Shown: positions 24,318-32,815, counted from the first letter of the stretch. The stretch is 64,000 nucleotides of DNA from Bacteroidaceae bacterium (GCA_017617315.1 JAFZWM010000002.1:1-64000); one strand, 5' to 3'. Made by a program: numbers and translations. Notes: generated from the sequence alone by a model not told the origin.

Positions 24318-25304
24318 ATGGATCCATTACTTATTTTCTTAGGGGTTCTTGTCGTTCTGGTAATAATCGTAGTCCAGAAGTCGATAAAGATTATCCCGCA
24401 GAGCGAGACAAAGATTGTTGAGCGTCTTGGACGCTATCACGCAACGCTTAACCCGGGTATAAACATCATTATACCGTTTATCGACAAACCAAAGGAACTT
24501 GTTGTTCTGAAGCACAATTCATATCGATATACCGATGTGATTGATTTGCGCGAGCAGGTTTACGACTTCGACAAGCAGAATGTTATCACTAAGGATAACG
24601 TTCAGACGCAAATCAACGCGTTGCTGTATTTCCAGATTGTAGACCCGTTCAAGGCGGTTTACGAGATTGACAATCTGCCAAACGCTATCGAGAAGCTTAC
24701 GCAGACAACGCTCCGTAACATCATCGGTGAGTTGGAACTCGATGAAACCCTTACTTCTCGCGATACAATCAACACAAAGCTTCGTGCCGTACTCGACGAT
24801 GCAACCGACAAGTGGGGTATAAAGGTAAACCGCGTAGAGCTTCAGGACATCACGCCTCCAGCAAGCGTTCTTAACGCCATGGAGAAGCAGATGCAGGCCG
24901 AGCGTAACAAGCGTGCCGAAATCCTTAACAGCGAGGGTGAGAAGCAGAGCGCAATCCTCCGCTCAGAAGGTGAGAAGGCATCTATGATTAACAATGCCGA
25001 GGCCGACAAGCAGGCTGCAATCCTCCGTGCCGAGGCAAACAAGCAGAAGGCTGTTCTCGAGGCCGAAGGTGAGGCTCAGGCTACAATCCGCAAGGCTGAG
25101 GCCGAGGCCGAGGCTATCAACAAGATTAAGCAGGCCATCGGCGACTCAAACAACCCGATAAACTATCTTGTAGCCCTTAAGTATATGGAGACTCTTAACC
25201 AGATTGCCGGAAAGGAAGGAAACAAGACTGTCTACCTGCCATACGAGGCTACTGGAATGATGGGCTCAATCGGTGGAATCAAGGATTTGTTCAAGGACAA
25301 ATAA
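24318..25304 (+). CDS. SPFH/Band 7 (stomatin/paraslipin-like) protein
   Basis: 328 residues. An N-terminal membrane segment (LLIFLGVLVVLVIIVV) is followed by the SPFH domain (about 25-190, with VERLGRYHATLNPGINIIIP and the IVDPFKAVYEIDN segment). A helical region rich in Ala and Glu (about 190-260) has repeating SEGEK, AEADKQ and AEAEAEA units, forming the coiled coil that builds oligomeric rings. Typical of the slipin group, scaffold proteins of the inner membrane partnered with NfeD. The pair is followed by a strong terminator. Confidence 0.92.
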   Translation: MDPLLIFLGVLVVLVIIVVQKSIKIIPQSETKIVERLGRYHATLNPGINIIIPFIDKPKELVVLKHNSYRYTDVIDLREQVYDFDKQNVITKDNVQTQINALLYFQIVDPFKAVYEIDNLPNAIEKLTQTTLRNIIGELELDETLTSRDTINTKLRAVLDDATDKWGIKVNRVELQDITPPASVLNAMEKQMQAERNKRAEILNSEGEKQSAILRSEGEKASMINNAEADKQAAILRAEANKQKAVLEAEGEAQATIRKAEAEAEAINKIKQAIGDSNNPINYLVALKYMETLNQIAGKEGNKTVYLPYEATGMMGSIGGIKDLFKDK

Positions 25305-25323
25305 TGGCTTAGTCACAACATAC

Positions 25324-25364
25324 AACAGACCGCATCATTTTTTGTGTATGCGGTCTGTTTTTTT
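25324..25364 (+). terminator. Rho-independent terminator of the NfeD/SPFH unit
   Basis: AACAGACCGCAT (25324-25335) pairs with ATGCGGTCTGTT (25348-25359), followed by T residues. Confidence 0.88.
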
Positions 25365-25497
25365 GGGGGGAATATTGTCGTATTTGTCAAAATAAGAATA
25401 GTGTATACTTTGCTATTTTGTGTATTACATTTCAGATGATATATCATAAGTTTGGAATGGCTATATTGATATGACCTGTATAATATATTCTGCAAGT

Positions 25498-26751
25498 CTA
25501 ATTTTTATTTAATTTAAAATCAAAGATATCAAAAATCAAGTTTTTTTCAGCGTGATGCCCCAAGATGTAGCTTAGGGTTATGGTGATGGTGAACGGCGGA
25601 TAATCTGATATATCATCATCCGGCAAATAGTTAAGAAAATCGATATTGCATTTATTGACTGCTGCATTTTTCAGAAACTCTTTGAACGTGAATTCCGAAG
25701 GCAGATTTTTCTTTACCTTTTCCCAGTCTTGAAGTATTCTGTCTTCTGCTCCGTCATATACAGAGCACTCGAATATAACCCAAGTTCTTGCCTCGTGTTT
25801 TACTTTTTGAAATTCGAGAAATGATGCATATTCTTTAGGATTTTTCTTTATGCTCATATCAAGGATTTTCTTGTCTGTTGATGGCATAAGGTTGCAGCCA
25901 TACAAGTTGCAAGTTTTAAATCTATTACGTTTAATCGGCTTGCCATCGAAATCGCAAAACAAATTGTATGTAACTATTGCTAATTTAAAATCGCCCGTCC
26001 TTTTATCTTCAGGAACATTATCGTATTTGTCGAAATATTCATTATATATTCCTTCGAATACGGCAAAACCGTTTTCGCCACAAAACCAATCGCCTTTTTT
26101 GAGGTTATATATTGGTTTATGTTTGTAGCGAGACCAATCCCTTTCAAACTTATAATTGAAGTTATGAAACAGAATATTCTTTCCGTCGTGCTTACCGAAT
26201 GTGTAGTCGAGGAAAATATTAACATACAACTTAACATCGGTGGTGTTGTTGTCTGGCAGAAAATGGGTTAATTTTATTGTGCTGCCATTATCTGTTGCAA
26301 CCTTTAACACATCTTTAAACGTAAACTCCGAAGGTAATTTGTTCTTTATTATATTCAGCTCTTTTTTAACCTTAGCCATTGTGCCCTCGGTAATAGCATA
26401 AGCCAATGGAATCCTGATTTTTATGCCTTTCTTCTCAGCCAATAAATCCCCCAAAAACTTGTATTCTTTCGGATTTTCCTTTATGCTTTTATTCAGAATC
26501 TCTCTGTCTGAATCGTCAAGATGCCGGCAATATTCAGAATCGCATTTCCGGATTCTGTCGTGTCTGACCATATTGCCTTCATAGTCGCAAAACAGCCTAT
26601 ACTGAACCATCGACTTGCAGAAATCCCCAGCCTTTTTCCCATCTGGAATATTGTCGTATTCCTCAAAATAGAAATCGTGTGTCTTTTCAGCCATAGCGAT
26701 TCCACCAATAGTGCAGAACCATTCCCCTTCTTTAATGTTGATAGATTCCAT
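25498..26751 (-). CDS. Orphan protein made of two tandem copies of an unknown domain
   Basis: 417 residues, no signal peptide, no transmembrane helix, family not recognised. It consists of two copies about 210 residues apart. Both have G(E/D)WFC at the start (about residues 9 and 219), then YDN(I/V)P, GDF, a YxLFCD block, a Cys-rich (K/R)xC tract, SIK.NPKEY, LPSEFTFK(D/E) (about 137 and 349), FLPD or YLPD, and a closing YxxG.H. segment near HNFNYKF or FDIFDFKL. Paired Cys and His could bind metal, but this is only suggested. Base composition is AT-rich compared with the core genes around it, and it stands alone. Confidence 0.7.
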   Translation of the reverse strand: MESINIKEGEWFCTIGGIAMAEKTHDFYFEEYDNIPDGKKAGDFCKSMVQYRLFCDYEGNMVRHDRIRKCDSEYCRHLDDSDREILNKSIKENPKEYKFLGDLLAEKKGIKIRIPLAYAITEGTMAKVKKELNIIKNKLPSEFTFKDVLKVATDNGSTIKLTHFLPDNNTTDVKLYVNIFLDYTFGKHDGKNILFHNFNYKFERDWSRYKHKPIYNLKKGDWFCGENGFAVFEGIYNEYFDKYDNVPEDKRTGDFKLAIVTYNLFCDFDGKPIKRNRFKTCNLYGCNLMPSTDKKILDMSIKKNPKEYASFLEFQKVKHEARTWVIFECSVYDGAEDRILQDWEKVKKNLPSEFTFKEFLKNAAVNKCNIDFLNYLPDDDISDYPPFTITITLSYILGHHAEKNLIFDIFDFKLNKN

Positions 26752-26819
26752 ATTTCTCTAAGTTTTTTTGATTTTTGGTGTGCCTTGTTTGTTACAAACT
26801 CCCGATTTGATAGTAGCCG

Positions 26820-26852
26820 GTTTCGGGATTCGTTCGGGATGCCTTCGGGTTG
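26820..26852. repeat. 11-bp-period tandem repeat, three units
   Basis: GTTTCGGGATT, CGTTCGGGATG and CCTTCGGGTTG, each 11 bases with TTCGGG in common; the reverse complement of the units at 17295-17327. It lies just upstream of the start of the duplicated-domain gene. Confidence 0.7.
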
Positions 26853-26930
26853 ATAAATACTCAGAACTTATAATATACGCGAACGATTGTATAAATTCAT
26901 ATAATACGTAGTTCGTTTCTGTCTTGAATT

Positions 26931-26977
26931 AAAGACGAGGATATCCCTCGTTTGAATTTGGGAATATCCTCGTCTTT
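26931..26977 (-). terminator. Terminator hairpin of the greA-HIT unit
   Basis: AAAGACGAGGATATCCC (26931-26947) pairs with the complementary run at 26960-26977 apart from one bulged A. On the minus strand it follows the HIT gene stop; the T tract is weak. Confidence 0.65.
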
Positions 26978-27011
26978 GCTTTTTGACTTTATTCTAACTT
27001 GAAGTCTGATA

Positions 27012-27404
27012 TTACATCTTGCTGGCAATCTTTGCTGCAATTTCCTTGAATTCATCGGCAGAAAGTTCAAGCTTCGGATTCTTGAAGTTCATGTCGTTCT
27101 CGCTGTTCATTGGCACGAGATGGATGTGTGCGTGAGGCACTTCGAGACCAAGAACCGCAACGCCCACCTTGATGCAAGGGAAAGCAGCCTTGATGGCTTC
27201 TGCCACATGCTTTGCAAAGATGTGCATACGTCCCAATTCATCGTCGTTGAGGTCGAAGATGTAGTCAACCTCTCTCTTTGGGATTACCAGAGTGTGACCT
27301 TTTGCAAGTGGTGCGATGTCAAGGAAAGCATAGAATTCATCGTTCTCTGCCACCTTGTAGCTCGGAATCTCGCCTGCAACTATCTTACTGAAAATTGTTG
27401 CCAT
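27012..27404 (-). CDS. HIT-family nucleotide-binding protein
   Basis: 130 residues, cytoplasmic. The histidine triad HAHIHL (His 91, 93, 95) sits after the VGVAVLGLEVP strand, and the N-terminal FSKIVAGEIPSYKV block is typical of HINT/protein kinase C-interacting-type members. These enzymes hydrolyse AMP from small molecules or proteins, such as phosphoramidates. It follows greA by 21 bases on the same strand and probably shares its transcript; the pairing greA-HIT is common in Bacteroidales. Confidence 0.93.
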   Translation of the reverse strand: MATIFSKIVAGEIPSYKVAENDEFYAFLDIAPLAKGHTLVIPKREVDYIFDLNDDELGRMHIFAKHVAEAIKAAFPCIKVGVAVLGLEVPHAHIHLVPMNSENDMNFKNPKLELSADEFKEIAAKIASKM

Positions 27405-27425
27405 AGTCGTATCGTTTTTTAAGTG

Positions 27426-27896
27426 TTACTGCTCGAAAGAAATGTTTGTAATCTCCAGATTTATCTTGCCCTGAGGGATTGTAATTTCAGCCACGTCGCC
27501 AACCTTCTTGTTAAGCAATCCCTGAGCGATAGGAGTCTTGATTGAAATCTTGCCATGCTTCAGGTCGGCCTCGCTTTCCGAAACGATGGTATATTTCATC
27601 TTCATTCCAGTCTTTGTGTTCTTCATCTCTACTGTTGAGAGAATCTGGACGCTGTCTGTAGACAGCTTGCTTGTGTCTATAATCTTAGCCTCGGCAAGCA
27701 CGGCTTTGAGGTTGCTGATGCGCATCTCAAGCATGCCCTGTGCCTCCTTGGCTGCATCGTATTCTGAGTTTTCTGACAAGTCGCCCTTGTCGCGTGCTTC
27801 TGCAATGGCTGCTGAAGCCGCTGGACGCTCTATTTCTTCCATGTGTTTAAGCTGAGCTACCATCTTGTCGTAGCCCTCTTGAGTCATATAAGCCAT
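27426..27896 (-). CDS. greA: Transcription elongation factor GreA
   Basis: 156 residues from the ATG at 27896. GreA enters the secondary channel of paused RNA polymerase and stimulates cleavage of the backtracked transcript. The N-terminal coiled-coil hairpin (MTQEGYDKMVAQLKHMEE to LKAVLAEA) carries the acidic tip DLSENSEYDAAKE. The C-terminal FKBP-like domain is TVEMKNTKTG to QGKINLEITN. A longer frame to 27956 begins in the Lys-rich leader and is not family-like. The 5' leader contains two hairpins. Confidence 0.95.
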   Translation of the reverse strand: MAYMTQEGYDKMVAQLKHMEEIERPAASAAIAEARDKGDLSENSEYDAAKEAQGMLEMRISNLKAVLAEAKIIDTSKLSTDSVQILSTVEMKNTKTGMKMKYTIVSESEADLKHGKISIKTPIAQGLLNKKVGDVAEITIPQGKINLEITNISFEQ

Positions 27897-27932
27897 ATTA
27901 ATTAAAAATTTTAGTTTGTTTTTCAATTTGGT

Positions 27933-27958
27933 TTTGCGCGTTTTGGCTTGGCGCAAAA
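27933..27958 (-). other. Hairpin in the greA leader
   Basis: TTTTGCGC (27933-27940) pairs with GCGCAAAA (27951-27958), 37 bases upstream of the greA ATG. It is the second of two stems in the same leader; a regulatory role is inferred from position alone. Confidence 0.45.
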
Positions 27959-27968
27959 AGAAAAAGAA

Positions 27969-27994
27969 TTCCGGCAGTTAATATTATGCCGGAA
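27969..27994 (-). terminator. Hairpin with T-rich tail between the thioredoxin-fold gene and greA
   Basis: TTCCGGCA (27969-27976) pairs with TGCCGGAA (27987-27994). On the minus strand it is followed by TTCTTTTTCTTTTTG. It can terminate the upstream gene (stop at 28075). It also lies downstream of a -7 element at 28022, so it could act as an attenuator for greA. Confidence 0.6.
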
Positions 27995-28021
27995 CCCCTT
28001 ATCCCAAAACTATCTTGTTTG

Positions 28022-28029
28022 CAAAGATA
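28022..28029 (-). promoter_or_regulatory. -7 element for greA
   Basis: Minus-strand TATCTTTG, 126 bases before the greA ATG. No clear -33 element. Transcripts from here would include both leader hairpins. Confidence 0.45.
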
Positions 28030-28074
28030 ATGTTTTTTTCTTAACTTTGGTATCTTTTGGTAAAAAACTTTGTT

Positions 28075-29220
28075 TTACAACAACGACTGTATTGCTGCGT
28101 CGAGGTCTTTAATCTGCTCGTTGCGCAACTTGATTTCGTTGTCTTTGTTGATGAGGAAGATGCAAGGCACGCTGCTAACTCCGTAGATGTTTGCATAGCT
28201 GCTGCTCAGTCCTCTTTCGTCTCTTACGCATACCCAAGGGAGGGCGTCGGCCGATGTCTTCCAGAAGTGCTCGTCTTCGTCGAGCGAAACCTGATAGATT
28301 GTGAAGCCTTTGCTGTGGTACTTGTTGTACAGCTCGCGCAGCAACATGTTGCGCTGTGCCGACTGCGGAGCACCAAATACGGTAAATTCGAGCAATACTG
28401 TCTGGCCTTTCAGAGAAGTAAGGTCGCGAACATTTCCGTTTACATCCTTCAGCGAGATGTTTATACATCCGGCTTCAGTAACCTTGCTCGGGTCAATCTC
28501 AAGTGTCTTTCTCTGCGGAGCGCGAGTATTGTTCATGCCTCGGATGGCAATGTTGTGCAGGTTCTTTGTTCGCTCAGACTCTGGATATGCTGCGTCCCAG
28601 CTTGTTGCAACGGCAGCGAAGCACTTGATGTCGTCCTTGTTGGTCATTGGGTCGAACAGCAGATAGTTGCCCAATGCCTGGAACAGGGCGAAGTATGATG
28701 CCGGCTTGTTAGGCGCTTTGAAGATGTAGTTGAACTTTATATCGTTCTTGAACGATTCAACCATCGCCTTTATGCTGTCTTCGGCAATGCCTGGCGCGAT
28801 GTTCTTGTTGTCTTGCAGCTTAAGGATGTTCTCCTTCAGTTTCAGCTGCTTTAGGGCTATTTCCTTTATCTCGGCAACATCGTTGTTTCCTTCAATCTCG
28901 TAGTTGCTTGCCATCTGCTTGGCATCAGCCTTAATCTTGATTGTCTCGGTAGAATCGACACAGAAGCTTATTATGTTGTTTCCCAGACGGATATGATAGA
29001 ATTCTGGATTCTCTGACGGCGCGCCCTTGAAACTGAAGTTTCCGTTAGAACCGAGCTTTACAGAGTCGATTGTCTCGATTCCGCTCAGCCCGTCAGCCTC
29101 AAGATATAGGGTAGAGTCGGCAGCATTGCTTATAGTGCCTTCAACCACAAACTTAGGAGAGTTGTCGCACGCTGTGAATGTGAGTGCAGACATTCCTATT
29201 GCGAAAAGATATTTCTTCAT
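28075..29220 (-). CDS. Lipoprotein with DUF4369 and a thioredoxin fold lacking the CXXC site
   Basis: 381 residues. Lipoprotein signal with lipobox TFTAC-DN (Cys 18), then a DUF4369-like beta domain (about 25-130: VEGTISNAADSTLYLEA), a helical linker and a C-terminal thioredoxin/TlpA-like domain (about 250-381). Thiol oxidoreductases have CXXC after the first strand; here that place reads FTVFGAPQSAQRN (about 276-290), with no Cys. The cis-Pro strand is kept (VSSVPCIFLINKDNEI). It therefore has the fold but probably no disulfide-exchange activity by the usual mechanism. Anchored in the periplasm or outer membrane. Confidence 0.85.
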   Translation of the reverse strand: MKKYLFAIGMSALTFTACDNSPKFVVEGTISNAADSTLYLEADGLSGIETIDSVKLGSNGNFSFKGAPSENPEFYHIRLGNNIISFCVDSTETIKIKADAKQMASNYEIEGNNDVAEIKEIALKQLKLKENILKLQDNKNIAPGIAEDSIKAMVESFKNDIKFNYIFKAPNKPASYFALFQALGNYLLFDPMTNKDDIKCFAAVATSWDAAYPESERTKNLHNIAIRGMNNTRAPQRKTLEIDPSKVTEAGCINISLKDVNGNVRDLTSLKGQTVLLEFTVFGAPQSAQRNMLLRELYNKYHSKGFTIYQVSLDEDEHFWKTSADALPWVCVRDERGLSSSYANIYGVSSVPCIFLINKDNEIKLRNEQIKDLDAAIQSLL

Positions 29221-29253
29221 GGATTTTTATGCTTTTTTGATAAATATGAGTTG

Positions 29254-29261
29254 CAAAGATA
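29254..29261 (-). promoter_or_regulatory. -7 element for the DUF4369 lipoprotein gene
   Basis: Minus-strand TATCTTTG, 33 bases before the ATG at 29220. No good -33 element is visible. Confidence 0.5.
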
Positions 29262-29407
29262 CAATCCTTCGTTGATTTATACCGCATTTTTGGCATCAAA
29301 AATAAATAAAAATTATTTTTATCTAACTTTTTATGAAAAATAAGGTGTGATTACAGTTTTAAATCCTTATCTTTACCGCGTTTTTTTAGATACAAATAGA
29401 TATTAAG

Positions 29408-31639
29408 ATGAATGTAATTACAAAGACAGTTGCATTGCCTGACGGTAGAACCATCAGCATTGAAACTGGAAAACTGGCAAAACAAGCCGATGGTTCTGTG
29501 ATGCTCCGCATGGGCAACACTATGCTCCTGGCCACTGTATGTGCCGCAAAAGATGCAGTACCTGGTACTGATTTCATGCCTCTTCAGGTAGAGTACAGAG
29601 AGAAGTATGCCGCTAACGGTCGTTTCCCTGGCGGTTTCACAAAGCGCGAAGGTAAGGCTTCAGACGAGGAGATCCTTACTTGCCGATTGGTTGACCGTGC
29701 TTTGCGTCCGCTTTTCCCATCAAACTATCACGCAGAGGTTTATGTTAATGTGATTCTGTTTTCAGCAGACGGTGTAGACATGCCAGATGCACTTGCTGGT
29801 TTTGCTGCTTCTGCCGCTCTTGCTTGCTCTGATATTCCTTTCGAAGGACCAATCTCTGAGGTGCGTGTAGCGCGCATCAACGGCGAGTTCGTAATCAACC
29901 CAACATTCGAGCAGCTGAAGGAGGCCGACATGGATCTTATGGTTGGCGCAACTGAGGAGAACATCATGATGGTTGAGGGTGAGATGAAGGAGGTTTCTGA
30001 ACAGGACCTTCTTGCTGCACTTAAGGCTGCTCATGACGCAATCAAGCCACAGTGCCAGCTTCAGAAGGAGCTGATGAAGGAACTCGGCACAGACGTTAAG
30101 CGCGAGTACTGCCACGAAGTAAACGACGAGGACTTGCGTGCTGACGTTCAGAAGGTTTGCTATCAGCCAGCTTACGATGTAACAAAGCAGGCTTTGGAGA
30201 AGCATGCACGCGCAGAGGCTTTCGAGAAGATTCGCGAGGATTACAAGGAGGCTTATGCTGCTGCACACACAGATCTTACTCCAGAGGAGCTTGAGGAGAA
30301 GAACGCTCTTATCGACCGTTACTATCACGATGTAGAGCGCGATGCTATGCGCCGTTGCATCCTCGACGAGGGTACTCGTCTCGATGGCCGTCATACAACA
30401 GACATCCGTCCAATCTGGTGCGAGGTTTCTCCACTTCCTGGACCTCACGGATCAGCAATCTTCACTCGTGGCGAGACTCAGTCTCTCTCAACTTGTACTC
30501 TTGGTACAAAACTCGACGAGAAGCTTGTTGACGGTGCTTTGGAACGTTACAACCAGCGTTTCCTTCTTCACTACAACTTCCCTCCATTCTCAACTGGCGA
30601 GGCTAAGGCACAGCGTGGCGTAGGCCGTCGCGAGATTGGTCACGGTCATCTTGCATGGCGTGGTATCAAGGGACAGATTCCAGAAGATTATCCTTACACA
30701 GTTCGTGTAGTTTCAGATATTCTTGAGTCAAACGGCTCATCTTCTATGGCAACAACTTGTGCAGGTACTCTTGCACTTATGGATGCCGGTGTGCCAATCA
30801 AGAACCCGGTTGCTGGTATCGCAATGGGTCTTATCAAGAACCCGGGCGAAGACAAGTATGCAATCCTTTCTGATATCCTTGGCGACGAGGATCACTTGGG
30901 TGATATGGACTTCAAGACAACTGGTACAAAGAACGGTCTTACTGCAACTCAGATGGATATCAAGTGCGACGGTCTGTCATACGAGATTCTTGAGAAGGCT
31001 TTGATGCAGGCTAAGGCTGGCCGTGAGCACATCATGGGCGAGATGATGAAGACTATCTCTGAGCCTCGTGCTGAGCTTAAGCCACATGTACCTCGTATCG
31101 AGATGATTACAATTCCTAAGGACTTCATCGGCGCAGTAATCGGCCCTGGAGGTAAGATTATCCAGAGCATGCAGGAAGAGACTGGTACTGTAATCACTAT
31201 CGAGGAAGTTGACGGTGTAGGTAAGGTTTCTATCTCTGCTCCAGACAAGAAGGCTATCGAGGCTGCTCTTGCAAAGATTAAGGCTATTGTTGCAATCCCT
31301 GAGGTAGGCGAGGTTTACAAGGGTGTTGTTCGTAGCGTAATGCCTTACGGCTGCTTCGTAGAGTTCATGCCGGGCAAGGATGGCTTGCTTCACATCTCTG
31401 AAATCGACTGGAGACGTCTTGAGACAGTTGAGCAGGCTGGCATCAAGGAAGGTGACGAGATTGAGGTTAAGCTCATCGACATCGACCAGAAGACTGGCAA
31501 GTTCAAGTTGAGCCACAGAGTATTGGTTGAGAAGCCTGCCGACTATGTTGAGCGCCCAGAGCGTCCACGTCGTGAAAACCGCGGTCCGCGTCCAGAAGGC
31601 GAGCGCCGCCCACGTCCACGTCGTGAGGACAAAGAATAA
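29408..31639 (+). CDS. pnp: Polynucleotide phosphorylase
   Basis: 743 residues. A phosphorolytic 3'-to-5' exoribonuclease of RNA turnover, cytoplasmic, trimeric. Two RNase PH domains (about 1-230 and 330-560) are joined by a helical domain. A KH domain follows, with its GPGGK loop at about 579-583, and then an S1 domain ([15 protein letters not shown], about 635-700). The C-terminal tail is rich in Arg, Pro and Glu ([20 protein letters not shown]). Codon use is of the highly expressed type. The gene ends in a strong terminator. The usual upstream rpsO is not adjacent here. Confidence 0.97.
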   Translation: MNVITKTVALPDGRTISIETGKLAKQADGSVMLRMGNTMLLATVCAAKDAVPGTDFMPLQVEYREKYAANGRFPGGFTKREGKASDEEILTCRLVDRALRPLFPSNYHAEVYVNVILFSADGVDMPDALAGFAASAALACSDIPFEGPISEVRVARINGEFVINPTFEQLKEADMDLMVGATEENIMMVEGEMKEVSEQDLLAALKAAHDAIKPQCQLQKELMKELGTDVKREYCHEVNDEDLRADVQKVCYQPAYDVTKQALEKHARAEAFEKIREDYKEAYAAAHTDLTPEELEEKNALIDRYYHDVERDAMRRCILDEGTRLDGRHTTDIRPIWCEVSPLPGPHGSAIFTRGETQSLSTCTLGTKLDEKLVDGALERYNQRFLLHYNFPPFSTGEAKAQRGVGRREIGHGHLAWRGIKGQIPEDYPYTVRVVSDILESNGSSSMATTCAGTLALMDAGVPIKNPVAGIAMGLIKNPGEDKYAILSDILGDEDHLGDMDFKTTGTKNGLTATQMDIKCDGLSYEILEKALMQAKAGREHIMGEMMKTISEPRAELKPHVPRIEMITIPKDFIGAVIGPGGKIIQSMQEETGTVITIEEVDGVGKVSISAPDKKAIEAALAKIKAIVAIPEVGEVYKGVVRSVMPYGCFVEFMPGKDGLLHISEIDWRRLETVEQAGIKEGDEIEVKLIDIDQKTGKFKLSHRVLVEKPADYVERPERPRRENRGPRPEGERRPRPRREDKE

Positions 31640-31662
31640 TAATTCTTTCGCATAAAATAATG

Positions 31663-31697
31663 AGAGAAGACTGGTTCGCTTCAGTCTTCTCTTTTTT
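31663..31697 (+). terminator. Rho-independent terminator of pnp
   Basis: AGAGAAGACTG (31663-31673) pairs with CAGTCTTCTCT (31682-31692), followed by T residues. Confidence 0.88.
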
Positions 31698-31753
31698 ATC
31701 TTATATGTCCAGGGTGAAAATTGCAATTGGCAATGTCTTTTTGAAAGATTTTT

Positions 31754-31800
31754 TCAACTTTCAAATTTCATTGTCAATTGTCCATTGTCCATTGTTAATT
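31754..31800. repeat. TTGTCAA/TTGTCCA heptamer array, left copy
   Basis: Contains TTGTCAA, TTGTCCA, TTGTCCA and TTGTTAA in 7-base register, preceded by CAACTTTCAA. The same leading block recurs at 32064-32115, and the heptamers recur inverted at 31968-32005. Such short repeats are dispersed in many Bacteroidota intergenic regions. Confidence 0.7.
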
Positions 31801-31811
31801 ATTTTGGCTTG

Positions 31812-31942
31812 CTTGTCCGAACCTTCCCCGTAGCTACTCCAAACCTTCCGGCTTGTTATCCCGAATCTACTCCGAATCTACCTCGTACCTTTCGGCTTGC
31901 TATTCCTTTGCTACCTCTTTGTTTCCCCTTGCTACCTCCTTG
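31812..31942. repeat. Degenerate 11-bp tandem repeat, 12 units
   Basis: Twelve units, eleven of 11 bases and one of 10. Examples are CTACTCCAAAC (31834), TTATCCCGAAT (31856), CTACTCCGAAT (31867), CTATTCCTTTG (31900), CTACCTCTTTG (31911) and CTACCTCCTTG (31932). Consensus is about CTAYYCCNNNG. The 11-base period is close to one DNA turn, so equivalent bases lie on one face of the helix. Related to the three-unit arrays at 17295 and 26820. Confidence 0.8.
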
Positions 31943-31967
31943 TTGTCGGCTTACTTCAAAGAACATA

Positions 31968-32005
31968 AACAATTGACAATTCGTAATTGACAAATGACAA
32001 TTATT
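31968..32005. repeat. Inverted TTGACAA heptamer array
   Basis: AACAATTGACAATTCG followed by TAATTGACAAATGACAAT is in inverse orientation to the array at 31754-31800. Together they bracket the 11-bp tandem repeat. Confidence 0.65.
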
Positions 32006-32063
32006 GATTCTGAAAAGAAACGACATTCTCAACTGCCTGTTGTCGTGAATTGATATTAAGATC

Positions 32064-32115
32064 TTTCAACTTTCAATTCTCAAATTTCAATTGTCAACTG
32101 TCCGTTGTCAATTAG
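32064..32115. repeat. TTGTCAA heptamer array, third copy
   Basis: CTTTCAACTTTCAA, then TTTCAATTGTCAACTG and CCGTTGTCAATTAG. It is a direct, slightly longer version of the left copy at 31754-31800, ending 11 bases from the stop of the thioredoxin-like gene. Confidence 0.65.
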
Positions 32116-32126
32116 AGTTTGAAGCT

Positions 32127-32615
32127 TTACCTTATCACTCCGTGGCGACTTTCAATCTCTTTGTCTTTGTTTATCAGAAAGATGCAAGGGTAGTTTTTCA
32201 GATTGTAGAACTTGCTGAACATCAGATAGCCCGAGTTCTCTTGCCCGACAATCCAGTCAACTGGAATCTTAAGCCTTGCAAAGTCCTTGCTCGATTCGTC
32301 GAATCCGATGTTGATGATTATTATTTGCGCGTCGGCATATCGCTTGTCCTGCGGCTTTGCCTTGCCCTTCGCCATCTTTTTCAGAAGCGAGATGCAATGT
32401 TCGCACTCCACATTGAAGAATATCACAACCGAGTTGTCTTTTATCGTATTATATAAGGTGTGCTTCTCTTTGCCGATATTGAAGGCGAAGTCTTCGGCTA
32501 TGTCAGGCTTGGCTATCGAATCGTCGTCGATTATAGCGTGTTTTTCCCGAAAAGAATCGGCATGTGCAACATTGCTGACTATCGAAAAACACAATAAAAA
32601 GAAAAATATCCTCAT
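32127..32615 (-). CDS. Exported thioredoxin-like protein with CEHC site
   Basis: 162 residues. Signal peptide (FFFLLCFSIVSNVAHA, cleavage near residue 19), then a thioredoxin fold. The redox site is Cys 71-Glu-His-Cys 74 in FFNVECEHCISLL, and the cis-Pro strand is KNYPCIFLINKDKEI. It should act as a periplasmic thiol-disulfide oxidoreductase. The IFLINKD block is shared with the DUF4369 lipoprotein at 28075-29220, whose own CXXC is missing. Short for the TlpA group because it lacks an N-terminal extra domain. Confidence 0.85.
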   Translation of the reverse strand: MRIFFFLLCFSIVSNVAHADSFREKHAIIDDDSIAKPDIAEDFAFNIGKEKHTLYNTIKDNSVVIFFNVECEHCISLLKKMAKGKAKPQDKRYADAQIIIINIGFDESSKDFARLKIPVDWIVGQENSGYLMFSKFYNLKNYPCIFLINKDKEIESRHGVIR

Positions 32616-32721
32616 AAAAGCGATTTTCTGTTACGAATTGCTGCAAAAATAACGTGCTAGGGGACGATTAGCAAAAAAAAATGGCAAAAAACGTAATTTT
32701 CACTTTATTTCACATTTTTAT

Positions 32722-32753
32722 TTTGCATATTTTCGTGAAAGTAACTATATTTG
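32722..32753 (+). promoter_or_regulatory. Promoter of the fimbrial operon
   Basis: TTTG at 32722-32725, a 20-base spacer and TATATTTG at 32746-32753. The first gene starts 63 bases downstream. Confidence 0.75.
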
Positions 32754-32815
32754 ACAAATTTTTGTTTAATAGCCTATTTATATAGTGCTTGAAGATACAT
32801 ATAATTCTATAGAAA

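Larger units (their letters stand above)
26752..27011. other. Intergenic region with repeat and hairpin
   Basis: About 260 bases between the start of the duplicated-domain gene and the stop of the HIT gene, both on the minus strand. It holds the 11-bp-period repeat at 26820-26852 and the terminator hairpin at 26931-26977. No gene was seen. Confidence 0.6.
31640..32126. other. Repeat-dense intergenic region
   Basis: A 487-base region with no gene. After the pnp terminator it carries TTGTCAA/TTGTCCA heptamer arrays (31754-31800), a 12-unit 11-bp array (31812-31942), inverted heptamers (31968-32005) and a third heptamer block (32064-32115). A frame at 31785-31976 merely reads through the tandem repeat. 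Confidence 0.75.

Noticed and set aside
31785-31976. Open frame of 63 codons across the pnp-downstream region
   Set aside because: It simply reads the 11-bp tandem repeat, giving a repetitive Pro/Leu-rich product, and has no start signal or homologue-like segment.
31754-32115. CRISPR array
   Set aside because: The repeats are 7 or 11 bases without unique spacers of constant length and no cas genes are near.
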